Source: Rhea pennata
Lineage: Eukaryota; Chordata; Aves; Rheiformes; Rheidae
Length of the DNA: 64,000 nucleotides
Reading direction: 5' to 3'
Assembly (NCBI RefSeq): GCF_028389875.1
Contig: NC_084672.1
Coordinates: forward strand, 10,652,458-10,716,457
Part shown: positions 38,819 through 57,291 of the stretch, one piece after another
How the letters are laid out: each line of letters begins with the position of its first letter
How positions within the stretch are numbered: the first letter of the stretch is position 1
Translations under genes and position numbers: made by a program
Notes under the pieces: model-generated
Databases searched by the model: none
What the model was told of the DNA's origin: nothing
What the model saw: only the letters and a program-made list of their open reading frames with translations

Positions 38819-41800
38819 CTATAAAAAGAAAGGAAAAAAAAATAGTATAAAGGTCTACTGGAACATTTCAGGTAATCCTAATCTCTAAAGTGCATATGAA
38901 AGTCAAGCAGGTAGAGCTTCCCAGAACGCCTGCAATTAGCTATCTGCAGAGAGCAAGAGCTAGGTATTGTATACAGCATTTGCCATAAGTAAAGAAGCAT
39001 ATAAGAGCTTTTGAAGTTCAGCTTCATTTTTCTGCGTATGGATTTTTTAAAGCAAGTATTTCATACAACTGCAAGTCAGCAAACTGAGCCAAATAACCTT
39101 TAGAAAATTCACCATTTTCAAGAGTTAATTCCTTATTTAAAACATTGTTTCACTACGATTTTATCAGAATTTAGTAGAACTGAAGATTTCTGCTTATTTT
39201 TATGCCTTATTTTCAACTCCTACGAAAAACACAGACATGATGAAAAAACAGGATGAAATCCTTGTTTCTGTTGCTGCTCTTCAGTAGAGCTGAACTCTTC
39301 CCTACTCTTTAGCAGAACCGCTCTTGCAGCTTGAAGTCGGACAGTGGATCTCCTGGGTCCTCCTCTAGAGGAGATTTCAGATGCAACATGGTCAGAAAAT
39401 ATTTGGACAAGTCTTTATGTCCAGTTTATCCTATATACCCAGCACTTTTCAGGGTATCAGAGTATGCCAAAGATGTACATTCATCTCACACATTTTCCAA
39501 AAGCCTTCTTCATTTCATGCTGCACAGTAAAGCTACATTTTTAATTCCTCAAGAAGTTTTGAAGAAGTATTTTAGTCTCTGCCATCATGCTATGTAGTAT
39601 TTATACAAATTTGAGGCTCAATGCTTCTCTAGCTAGCCAAAGATAACCTGTAAAATTTAAATTTGTACAGATTTTATACATTTCTGATTAACTTGAGATT
39701 GTAACCATGTCCATACACACACAAAAAGGCAATGTAAAATCTGCAGAGATACACAAATATTAATTCCTATTGAAGAGTTTCACAGGCAAAATTTCTAATA
39801 AATTAATACTGTTAGGAGAAATAGAAATACAATCCTCAGAAGAGCTATGAGTTTTAGTTAAATGCTTTTTCATAGATGAAGAATGGACATTGATGAGTTG
39901 ATACAGTCACAAAAATTCTATGTTGTTACCAGCAAGGATATGATGAGGACTTCTACAGACTGGGAAGGTTGGGCTTTCTCCAATACTCCAGCCAAATATT
40001 TTGCTTTTCGAGTTTATAAAGAACACTTGTTACAGTACCCTAATGAAGACTACAAACACATGAAGGAGATGATCTTGTAATATGTAGCAAACCATTCTCC
40101 ACTTAATGATGACAAAAAGTGACATTATTTATGGTGTATATGTATTTGAAAGAACAAGGAGTATTTACAGTGTATTTTAGACAGTCAAATCAGGTCTTTA
40201 TAGGATCATAAGGGATCCTTTACAGGATCAGCAACAATTAGCCACTGGTCTAGCTGCTTATTTATTGTTCAAAACCAGAATAATCTGAGGGGGACAATGG
40301 CAGCTTTAACTGCAAATAGTCCAGAATGAAAATGTGATTACTTCTCCAAAGAGTGCATGACAAAGCAGCAAGACTGCTGCCACTTACTAGTAAACACTAC
40401 TGAGTATTTCTACACTACATCCACAAGGATCTTCTGAAAAGAATGACTATTTAAAAATGAATTACAGATCACAGTGGAACATTAGACTAGCATTTTATCT
40501 ATTAAGAGACCAAGTATTTTCTCTAACGGTAGCATATAGAACACAATACATTAGAATGTACTAGAGCACAGCAGTAGATACAATTCTTAAATCTGCTGTC
40601 ACAAACGCAACTTTTAAGTGATAGAAGTGTTCTTTAATTAAATTTAGCTTAACAATAACTTAATTGATCTACTTCATAACATACTGAAGGATATAATTGT
40701 TTAAAGTATGACTATAAGCAAATCACTAGAATTCCATTGTACTAAAATTTTATATATACACACACCTCCCTCCAGTGAAATACATGCTGAATAATATGCA
40801 GCATAGCTCACTGCAGAAATATGAGCCAAATTGAGGTATAAAAAAATAAAAATAAAAAAACTCACAATGTTTATAATGAAGCTGCAATTATGCATTTTAA
40901 AGAGAATGAATAAATTACTTCAAATACTATAAGGATATTCTTGAGAAAAAGAAATTACTCTGAAGCAAGTTGTTTCATTAGGTATCATAACTAGTCCAAC
41001 TAACACACCCAAACAGCAAAGTCTCAAAAGACTTGTTTACTAACAGCATGCAGAATAATACAGGGAAAATAGTCTTCATTTTCTTTTAGCCTAACAATCC
41101 ATGTTAATTATTCAAACAGCAAATGCCTGTATCAGAGACTTACTACCTGAAATAATCAAACCATAAAAACACAAACACTGTGAGTACTATTTTAAAAATG
41201 AAAGGCAATAAAGTGTGTACTAAATTCTACAATTGAGAAAGTTAATGAAACTTTTCAATAATATTTTGAGTTAGAACAGATTCAAGAGGACTTGGAATTT
41301 TATGCCTTAATTTGAAGATGATTTATTATCTGTATTTCAGTGGCACCCAGATGGCTCCAGCAGTGCTCTGGGTCCTGCTGTCTAGCATATTTCACAAAAT
41401 GATGGTAACAAACAGGCTCTGCCTAAGGCAGCCTCATTATGCAAAACAAGGTTGAGAGAGACATCAGAAGCAAACAGAAGGCATCTGCCTACTTCATCCA
41501 AAAGGTCAGGCAGAGCTGGGAACAGTAACATGTCCCTACCAGTATTTCCCCTGTTGGTCCCTACTGCCTGATAAGGGCAGAAAACAGGGATTTCTTTTGC
41601 GCCAAGTATCATCAATGTGAAAAATGCTTCAATTGGACCAGCTGGATGAATAGGAAGATTAAGATTAGCAAGGAACATTATGGCCAGTCTGAACTCCTTC
41701 ATAAGAAAGGCCAGTGCTCCGACACTACCACAGGCAGCTCTTAGCATGCCAACAAAATAGTTATGGAAGAAGCAATTTGTCTAAAAAAGTTTCAGAAGAA

Positions 41801-44475
41801 CTACTGTGCACAATTTCAAAGAGGATACAGACTTCAGTATAGCAGAATCCTTCCTACCTAAATAAAAATGATACTAGAAAGATGCTTCAGGACTTTAAAA
41901 ACGTTCACAGTTCAAATGGTGTCTATCTCTCAGTAGTGGCATAGGCAGTGCAACTAAAAGGGCATAGCTGATACGCATATTTTGATGTCTGAAGCAGCTT
42001 TGTCAGACAGAAGTTAACTGCCTTTCAGGTAAAATGACAGAAGTTTGCAGATTTATGTGAAATATGACCTTGAAAAACTGCTATCTCCAAACTGGGTTTT
42101 TTAGTAATAGGCTGGATAAGGTAGTAAAAGTGCACTGAGCAGAGCCAAAATAATAAATCCTCTGCACAAGGCCAGTTTGGAGGGTGGCAGTGTGCTCCCA
42201 GAGCTGCAAACGCTGGCAGCAGCACCAAGCGTGACCAGTGTCCAGGCACCAAAGCCCCAGTGCAGGAACCTCTGAACACAACCAAAGGGGTAGGACATTC
42301 TTGGGAGGTGGAGCTGGGGCAAGAAGGAGATGACAGTCTCAAAAGCGGGCAGAGACTGATTTTTTTCACCATATCCTTCCTGTGATCTTGGATCCAGAAA
42401 GACCTATTACCTCAATAAGTAAGGATATCCTCAGGTACCACACACAGTCTAATACAGGCCCATCCAAGTGGCTGGCTAATTCCTGCATTTGACCCAAGCA
42501 GCTACAGAGCAAGAAAGGCAGTGCTGGCATCGTGGCCAGTCCCCCATTTCTACGCTACCTCCTAATACGCTCATGTCATGCTAGCGCCCGGCTGGTGACA
42601 GTCAGCGACGCTTTCAGAGTCATTCCTTACTCCTGTGCCAAAGAAGGTAGATCCTAGCTGCATGTAGAATAACATCTGGCAACTTCATAAGCAATCTCCA
42701 TCTCAACAGCTACTTTCCATCATCCTCCAGGAAAACGGAACGATGCTAGCATGTGACTAGGGTATGCTGCTGCCTGTGCTGTGCAGAGTGGTGTGCAGTG
42801 TCGATGAGCCATGGGAAGGGCTGAAGCACCTGAAACACTTGCATGAAACACCAGGTTGTGGATGAAGACTAAGAAGCAGAGGGTAGGAGTCAAAGTAAGA
42901 AACATCTTTCACACGTGTTGGAAGTTGACTCAGAATATGAGGCAGTATTTTACTTTTATTTTCTTACTCAGTAAGACTGAATTCGGACATGAATTTTTAG
43001 TAGGACTTTTCTTTCCCTCCCCTCATTATTATAACGTAAATTCTCTTTTCTTAAGTTCACTAAGTACTAAACTGTGAATTGGACCCAAACACAGCCATTA
43101 CCAGTTATTTCATAACAGAAAGTACATCATCATCCTAAACATATTTGATTTAAAGTTATTTTGCTTTAGATTTACATGAATCGAACTTCTCAGATTTAGT
43201 ACCCTGGCTTTTCATTTTTTTTCCTTTGACTTCCTTTTTTTGGAAAGAAAATGACATAATGACACTAGCCCTCCAACTGAAACAATACTTGAAAAGTCTC
43301 TCCCTTCTCCGCACCAAAACAAACAATGAACAACTACAAATCAGCATCATTGTAAAGCCACACTAACACTTTTAATACCAACCATTAATGCATATAGGGA
43401 CAAATATTCCCACTCAGACCATACTAGGAAAGTATGCCTCCTACAAACAAATAGCTGAAAAAGAGAACACCTTTCTAAAATTAAGCATGTAAAATTGGGA
43501 AGGGTTTTGTTTAACAGTTTTGGAGAACCACGTACATGAATGTCTTTGAACACATGAGTGTGTCTGGGTGAAAGAGGAAAACTAGCTTCTTGATACAAAA
43601 TACAAAAGGTAGTTAAAACTTGGAGTAACCATTTACAAATTTTTAGCTATTCACATTATCTGCAAAAACCGTGTAACAGAATAGAAAAGATCAAAGAAAG
43701 GGAAGATCTAATATATATTTAGTCTTGAAAATTAAATGTAAAGACACTGATGTGGAAAAAAAATGGTAGGTTCATTTCTGTGATGATCCATAAAACCAGT
43801 TTATACAGTTACAGGGGATGTGTTGATAGTCCAAGCAGACATTGACTTTAGCAATGTCACAAGTTTGAGTTCTTAACATAAGTATACAATATAAAGCACA
43901 AATCAGGTAAAAAAATCATTGATCTGAGATTTATATTAGGAAGTTTTGCGTACGTGTACGTTCTTGTAATGCACTTTGAAATACTGGGCTTTCTCTCTTA
44001 AAGGGCCATATCTCTTCCGAAGACTGCTTCAAGCTTTCCAGTATATTGAAAGGAATACTAATATTTCTGGCATATGAAGCAGAAAAAGCCAACCAATGTA
44101 CTGCAACACATTTTCGTAAGTGTAGACTTAAACTGGAGAAATACTCTGAAATCAAAATGTCATCCAACTATTTTAACTGAACAATGATTTGTAACACCAG
44201 AACTCTTCCTCACAAATCAGGTCTCCTTACACAATTTAACAGCACAGTCAGGGTTTTAGAACATTCTGTTAACCACGATGTAAATTTGCAGGAACATCAA
44301 GTATCATTGTTTAGCCAAGTGATGAAAAGTTTCATCCTTACATTCTCAAGGCCAGCTATTTGGTCTTTTTAACTCCTTGCTATTCAAGAACAAGTTTTCC
44401 TGTAACAGAGAAGGTCCATTAGCTGCCGACATAGTAAGGACTGTAAGACACTAAGCAGGGTTAAGTACATGGGTT

Positions 44476-44570
44476 TACACACATATATACACATTCATAC
44501 ATTATATAGACATGTATATGTATGTGCGTGCACACACACACACACACACAGGAGTATGTGTGTGTGTGGC
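44476..44570. repeat. (CA)n/(TG)n microsatellite with opposed halves
   Basis: A run of about ten CA units at 44530-44550 is followed, after GGAGTAT, by TGTGTGTGTGTGG. It is preceded by shorter ACACAT/ATGTAT repeats. The CA and TG halves are complementary, so the locus can fold on itself and also has alternating purine/pyrimidine sequence. Confidence 0.9.
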
Positions 44571-45324
44571 CATGTGTTTTATAATCTGGGTAGTACAGTT
44601 TTACAACTGGTCTCCCAATTCAGCAGGACTCTTCAAATATAAGCTAATTCAGCAGCAGTGTTTTCTAACACTGCAGAAAACACTGTACTGCCATGGAGAA
44701 AATGTCCTACTGGACACAAAAGAATTCTCCAAAGCACGAAACCCAAGAATAGGATTTTCTTTTGTTTTAGAAGTTCATAAATGCAGTCTCTTCAATATTT
44801 TTAATACTTTTGCCTGGCACATAAGTGCTGTCTCTTTAATACACATGGAAGAAGAGACAGATGGTCATCACTAGATGAGAAAAAAGTTCCAAGAGAAACA
44901 GCAAGAAAGGGAGCAGTAAGAAAAAAAACATACAAGAAAGAATTCCCCCTTAATGTCCAGCTGATGTAAACTGAATAGCTGCACATAAAAGAACAAACAG
45001 GAACAGAGGAATTGTGCTATGCTAAAAGACCAACTCTTTGAATGTTGGAAACATCCTAGGATCTTGCAGAAGCACAGACACTAGAAGACAAGTTTCATTT
45101 CCTGACAAGCATCTTTCCACTAACAGCTGAACCAGTGAAGGGGAAGGGAGGGAAGGAGCAACATTAACACTGTCTGTTGTCCCCTAAATGACAGCAGACT
45201 TAAAGCAAAGACTATTTAGGAATCCAAGATCATGCTACGAGTGGACATGAAGGAGCAGCAGCAGTGAGGGAACTGCTACACCTTTGCCTCACTCCCAGCT
45301 GAACAGGGAAGAACTCCCAGGAGC

Positions 45325-45420
45325 TTACGCAGGAGGAGGAGGAGCAGCAACGGAAGCCCGGCCTCCCCGGGGCCCCGCGGTCACCCACTGGCAAATCACG
45401 CCACAACTGTGTGGAACGTC
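45325..45420. promoter_or_regulatory. small GC/CpG-rich patch in EFL1 last intron
   Basis: About 95 bp with roughly eight CpG dinucleotides, including CCCCGGGGCCCCGCGG at 45366-45381, inside otherwise AT-rich, CpG-poor intron. A (GGA)n stretch precedes it. It is too short for a standard CpG island. It could be a GC-rich regulatory element or the remains of an inserted sequence; neither can be shown here. Confidence 0.3.
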
Positions 45421-48206
45421 AGTCTGATTACAGCCACTGTTTCCATAATCAACTCTTGCCAGAATTATTTCTCTTTTTGGAGAACGATAATAGTTGATGT
45501 ATAGGCCACAGCAATTTTAGGAGCTCATTAATTATATGCATTAGCTAACACCATTCTGAAAACAGGAACTGTAACAAAAGTTGAGTAATACCATGGGAGA
45601 AGGAAAATACACAATATACTAAAGAATTTTACAGAAGCTATACACAACTGTTTTGAAAAAAAAGACAAGCCATAACTATTTTACTGAAACAGGAATTTTC
45701 ACACTGCATCAAATACTTTGTGTACCAGCCCGCCCATGTTATAAATAGTTAATCTCTATACCACATCCTGAATAAAAAGAGCTAATTACCACTCTCCATT
45801 TTTACCAACTGTTTGAGAAAAAGCCATACCTTGTAGTCAAGTCTTGGCTTTAGAAAATACTGCCACTTTGCATCACTATACATCAACTTATGTATCACAG
45901 CATTAAACACAATATATGTACTTCTCAAGATCATTAGTATATACATTCATATAGGCATCTAAAAGAAAGTGTACAAATAGACTGCTGACTTTAGTGACTA
46001 ACTTGGAAAAAAAAACTCCAATTTCATTTCTCTCTACTTCTTAGAAGTATTTTCCCTCAAAAGCTCTTGACTGTGAATTACATATTTTTAAAAAAAATAC
46101 TATTAAAAAAAGGGAAGCTATAAAGCCAGTGGCAGAGTTCGTTTATTTCATTTCCACAGTCATCTTGCAAAAGCCTCAAAAATCTAAAAAAGTATCAGAG
46201 ATGCAACATTTAATTTTCTTTCAGATACAGCAGGTTTAAATGGGATAAGCGATTATTCTTATTGCTCAAGTTTTGACGTTTAACTTACAGAATTATATCG
46301 GGGTGTAGATTCCCTAGAAAATAAAGCAAGCCTCCAAAAGCATTTCAGCAGCATTCAGAAATTCCATCCAGTACATATGAAGAGGATATCTAGGCCTTAA
46401 AACACACGGAGACAGACATATCTCCTCTTCCAATAAACATTGTAATAATGAACATTTGCATAGTACCTTTTCCAGTTCTATGTATTATGAAGAAAGTATA
46501 TTTTGGCTCAAAAGCATCACCCTTGTTTGTGTCTCAGTCTGTGATAGATCAGCTTTAGCCCTGTATTCAGTCAGTAGCTACAAACAGGGATTAGGGAATT
46601 ACAAAGAAAAAAGGAGGCCTGTAGCTTTACGACTGCATTTTTTCCTATTATTTAAGAAACATGCATCAAGAAGGAAAATGAAAGCCATATCACTGTCACT
46701 TTTATTTGCTATTTTAATTAGCTCCATATGTTCTGGTTAATATAAAGAGCCTTTCACAGTTGAAAGGTTCCAGGTTCTCCTAGAATTCATTTACACGCCA
46801 AAACTGTCACTGGTACAATGATGCATGCAAAGTTACAGTTCACTCCAGTATAGATTCACAGAATCTCAGAGACTTCATTACTTTTGCCTGCTTCCTGTTT
46901 AATGGAGGCCTAAATCTCATCCAGTAAGTTCTACGTTCAGCCCTCAACTTCTATTTGAGCATAACAGGGCTTAGAATCAGGAGTGAATGATTTAAAAATA
47001 GAGAATATAAAACTTCCAGTGATTCAGAAGGCACCATATTCTTTCTGCGTATTACATGCGATCCTTCCTCTTTTACCTTTCGCTAGAGCCTTACAGTACA
47101 CTCCACAGACTATTCCATTTTGAAAGAAATACTAAAAAATGATTCAAGTAAAGATATGTGCTTATGGTTTATCCCTCCATCCCTTCCTCCCAAAGAATAA
47201 AAGTGTGTCTAATAGGCAATCATAACCCAAGGTAAGAGATGTGCATTAACAGGAATGCAATAAATTTGACAGCTTTTAACCAGTAGATGTCTCAGATAAT
47301 TTCTGCAGTTGCTGAGAATTCAGTCAGTATCTGAGCAGAGCCACGTGCATCACTTTTACTATAACACAGATCTCCTAAATGGGATTAGAGTTCCAGTATT
47401 TTAAGCATTGTGCAATCACAAATATCTTCTCGCTCAAAGGCGCTTATGATTAAGATAAAATAGCATGACTGAGTACAACAAATAACTGCAAAGAATTAGC
47501 ATACAACAAAAGAAACCAGCTCAGGCTAAAAAATACATTGAATGAATACACATTATTAATTTAAGGATTAAAAAATGAGGTCCTAATCATCCCCAAATTA
47601 TGTATTTTGAACTTGAGAATTCAGAAGAAAGTTTAGACTGAAATCTAAGAAAGCATGGCAGAGTAAACCAAATAACCCTAAGCAAGTGATATGTGTGTCA
47701 TAAAGAAAAATAATTTGTCTTAATCTGGGACCAAACTGAAAGATCCTGTTAATTGTTATTTGGTGTCATCCACTACAGGCAAGATGAAATTGTTTAAGCA
47801 TGAATTGTTTAAATATAAAGAAGTGACAGGGAAAAAAAATGAATAAAATGTAGTAACTGACAGGACAGACCTCAGTACATATATTGCTCCATCTCCTGGG
47901 ACTTGAGTAATCTAAACTACACAAAATACATTCATTAATTGGATAAGAAAAATGGTGTTTAATTTCCTCCGAGACCAAAATGACTCCATTTAGATGTAGT
48001 CTCTATCACTGACCTTCCTGTATGCACAGTCTATAAATCATATTAATTAAATACAAGAATGTAAAATTGATTTAATTCCAAACTAATACCTTCAAACATA
48101 CTTTAGGCACACAATTTCAATGAAATTTAACTAACTGAAAAGAAATTAAATTGAAAAAAAGTGTCTATTTCACCATCTGTAAATTGATGATAACAACACG
48201 CTAGGG

Positions 48207-48224
48207 AAAAAAAAAAAAAAAAAA
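48207..48224. repeat. A18 homopolymer
   Basis: Uninterrupted run of 18 A within the EFL1 last intron. Confidence 0.85.
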
Positions 48225-48258
48225 TCTGTGTAAAGAAATTCCTGTCTCAGGTACCCAG

Positions 48259-48279
48259 CTAATAAGTCAAGCTTATTAG
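48259..48279. repeat. short perfect inverted repeat
   Basis: CTAATAAG (48259-48266) and CTTATTAG (48272-48279) form 8-bp perfect arms around TCAAG. It lies within the EFL1 last intron and has no assigned function. Confidence 0.6.
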
Positions 48280-48661
48280 TCAACCTTATCAACACTGACA
48301 AAACACCACAAACACAGATTTAATTCAGAATTTCATGGAAGGGCTTGAATAGTCTGTAGTTAATAAGGCAGTAACCTTACACTCAGTAACACAAGAAATG
48401 CAAAAGAAAACCAAGTAGCTACCACATTTCTTTTCAGTCTTCAGTACCAAGGAAAAAACAGCATGAGATTACACTGAGTTCACATCATATTATGCTATGC
48501 AATGATACACTAAATAATTCGGATTCATATAAATGCCAGTATTTATCATGTATAATGATAATACAAATACTATAAATACACCAAATATTAAGATAATTCA
48601 TCAGTAACGTAATATTTTTAGAGCTAAAACTTGATGAAATCTGGCAGGTTTTTGTTTTAAG

Positions 48662-48708
48662 CAGAAGCAAGAAAGAAAGAGCAAGAGAGAGAGCAAGAGC
48701 AAGAAAAG
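48662..48708. repeat. GA-rich purine stretch
   Basis: GCAAGAAAGAAAGAGCAAGA and the following GAGAGAGCAAGAGC repeat form a 45-base mostly purine low-complexity run within the EFL1 last intron. Confidence 0.75.
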
Positions 48709-48892
48709 CTCTACAAATTTCTCATGTGATTTCAGACACAAATAGTTATTTTTCTGGCTCCTCTGTCACACCACCAGTAGAGATTCTGCAAATGGTACTT
48801 ATTTAGCAATTCTGCTGATGACATGAGAGTAAAATGTACTCCTTCTGCCATCGCTGCAGAATCAACACTGCTAGTAGCTTAGTAAAAGGCCC

Positions 48893-48913
48893 TTTTTTTT
48901 TTTTTTTTTTTTT
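48893..48913. repeat. T21 homopolymer
   Basis: Uninterrupted run of 21 T within the EFL1 last intron; in the transcript it would read as A. Confidence 0.85.
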
Positions 48914-49357
48914 GACAGAAAAATATGTGAACATGACTTTCAGTATGACAAAAAAACCCACAATCCTCCTCGCTGAGGGATTTGAGAGGTGAAAAGGTGA
49001 CTGGCTTACACAATTGCTTTTCCCCCATCACTACATTTTAAACACACTAGCTATAATTAAAATCTCTCCTGAGTGTCAATTTTAGAAAAAGTTGCCAGTT
49101 ATTCAAATATTTCTCTGTGGCCCACAAATACAGCTCTTGCTGCCTTTTCCACATTACTGATTAAAGGATTCCGATTCTGGACTTGGGAACAGCTTAAAAA
49201 AAAATTAATGTTACAGGGAGAAGTTCTATTCAAATCATTTTTCCCATACTCTCACAGCAATCTCAAGTCTGATTCCAGACTTGATTTTCCATCATAAATG
49301 AGTTGGAGATGTTCAGTTCTCTAATAGACCTTTTAAATGAAAAAAATAAAACCAAAT

Positions 49358-49417
49358 TAAGAAGTATACTTTACCCATAATTTACCATAAGAAGTATACT
49401 TCACCCACAATTTATTA
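49358..49417. repeat. 30-bp near-perfect tandem duplication, two copies
   Basis: TAAGAAGTATACTTTACCCA (49358 on) and TAAGAAGTATACTTCACCCA (49388 on) are followed by TAATTTA and CAATTTA. The period is 30 bases with two visible substitutions, so the duplication is older than the one at 16404. Confidence 0.8.
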
Positions 49418-51740
49418 CTACAAACCACTGGAAGTAGAGTCAGATAAGAATCATACAAGATAAATATTTTATTTACATACGTATATATATAAAAGCTACT
49501 CAAGCTAACTTCTTAGGTAAAACATAACTTAAACCGACTGAATATTGCAGGCTTTCAGTACTCATGAACAGGTACGTAATGTAGTTATGAAAAAAAGAAA
49601 AGACAAATTATCATCATCTCTCTTCTGTCTTGCAAAATAAATTATCACATTATCAAGTTCAGAAAAATCATATAAAAAGTAGTAAGTCTAATCTCACTTG
49701 CTAACAAACAATGCTTGCCTAGAACAAGCCAGCTCACATTTGGAACTTCAGCTAGTGCGCTGAAGCAAGCAGAAATGCATGCAATTCCAGAAATCGCAGC
49801 TCAGGTTAGAAGAACTATGCATACATATCTAATTACATACAAACATTTCTCCACGTGAAATTGATAAAAGTGGCGCAGTGACCATATATGCTTAGATTTG
49901 GAAGCAGAAGGGAAGGTCATGGAGGCCATGAGTTTACGTTTCTGTTTAATATTGGAGCATAGTAGTTGCAAATCCTAAGGAAACTGGTACAGAAAAACAT
50001 TTAACTGGAATTAACGTTCTTCTGATTGATATTTCTTTAGGGCACTGAGAGCAGAGGCAGTTCAGATAAAAGACCAGTATTTTTTTCAATATTGGATGCA
50101 CTTATGTAATATTGCCAATACTCTTTGGTCTAAAGTACTTGATCTGTTACTGACTTACACCTAAATCCCTAAACTCCAAAAAGTGGTTCTTGGACTTTTT
50201 TTTTTTTTCCCCCCCACGTACACACTGCAGGTTTGGTAGGTTTTTTGTCTTTTTCGTTCAATTTATTTTTTTAATTTCATTTATTTTTAATTCTTTTAGT
50301 CTGACATCATTCTCCCCTTTCCTGGTTCTCTGTCAAGTCAGACTCACCAAACTTTTTACACTTTTATTGTCTCGACAATTCATTGCATGACCTGGCTTCA
50401 ACTATAAGTGCCATACAAGAATGAAATGAGTCATTAATATTCAGGGAGGAGGGACAAGTCCCTAGTCCATCACACTTAGTAATGCTAGTAAAGTACCACC
50501 ACAAAGGACAACAGAATGTACTTTCCTAACTGTACTATTTCAAGGATCTCCAACACTTTTGATAGCATATAACTCAAAAGCTGTGCCAGAATCCTCCTCC
50601 TTTTCCATTAGCATTCCCATAAAATTCCTGAGGCAGTTACAGCAATAACTAGCACAGAAACATTGCTAGGAAAGTAGCTAACAAATATCACCTATTATTA
50701 GGGCAAACTAGCTACAGAAAATGAGGTAGAATCCACACCACATGAAAAAACAGCATACGCTTCAGAGAGAAATAGTGGTAAACGGATCATAGCTGGCAAA
50801 CACATAGAATACAATTAGCATGAAACATCTGTAGTTTTTTGTACTCAGGGACTTGACGTTTGAGGTCACAAAATAAATCAGAAGACGAAATGATAAAAAT
50901 AAGACTTTGTCATTCATTTACCAAAGTTCAAATTAATCAAATTAAGAAGAAAAAAGGTCTAAAAAAATCTAGACTTCAAATATTCAAAAAAAAAGTTGAA
51001 AAGCTTATAGTCAATGACTCTTACCCTTGAATCCATTTTAAGCTCCTTTGATAGAGTCTTCTGAGGAGTCCTACAATACAGTTTTGTTTCTCTTGAACAA
51101 GGAACATTGATTTAAAGGTTTTCGTTTTTTGCCTTCAAAAACTACTATCCACATTACAGGAACCAAAGTGCAGCTCTCAGCAGATGACGCCTCTTATCAG
51201 GTCCCCATCTGCATGTCCTTTACATCTCCACTTTCACCTTTCTTACTGCTTTAAGTGACAAAGATATCCAAAGGGAACGATTCTGAAAACACCTCCACTT
51301 ACTATCACCAGATCTAGCTTAGAAAGATTAAAATAAACTCCTTTTAAATATGGATGTATATGTTGTCTAGGAATATGCAAGTACAAAACAATATCTACCT
51401 ACATGTCTGCTAATCACTGAAAGGTTAACTTCCATACATACAGAGGAAGAGATTTGTTGTTACATTTCCTGTTAATGTTTTTGCCCTTGCCCCCCCTTCC
51501 AACAAGTTTACCACTAAACCTATTAAAAAAGTCATAAAAACACAATATTTTAACAATTAATCTCATTTCTGAAACACTTACTTTATACTAGGGAAAAACA
51601 GAACAACAACAAAAACACATCCAAACAAAATACAAATAATGTTTTCCTGAATGGCACATTCATAAAAGCAAATAAAAAAAGGGGGGGGGCAGACTAATAT
51701 AAGGATACTTTTTCCTCTTCATTTCAAAAAGGAATTATCA

Positions 51741-57291
<5,551 letters not shown>

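Noticed and set aside
44512..44874. 120-codon plus-strand frame beginning in the CA repeat
   Set aside because: The start is repeat-derived and the rest resembles no protein.
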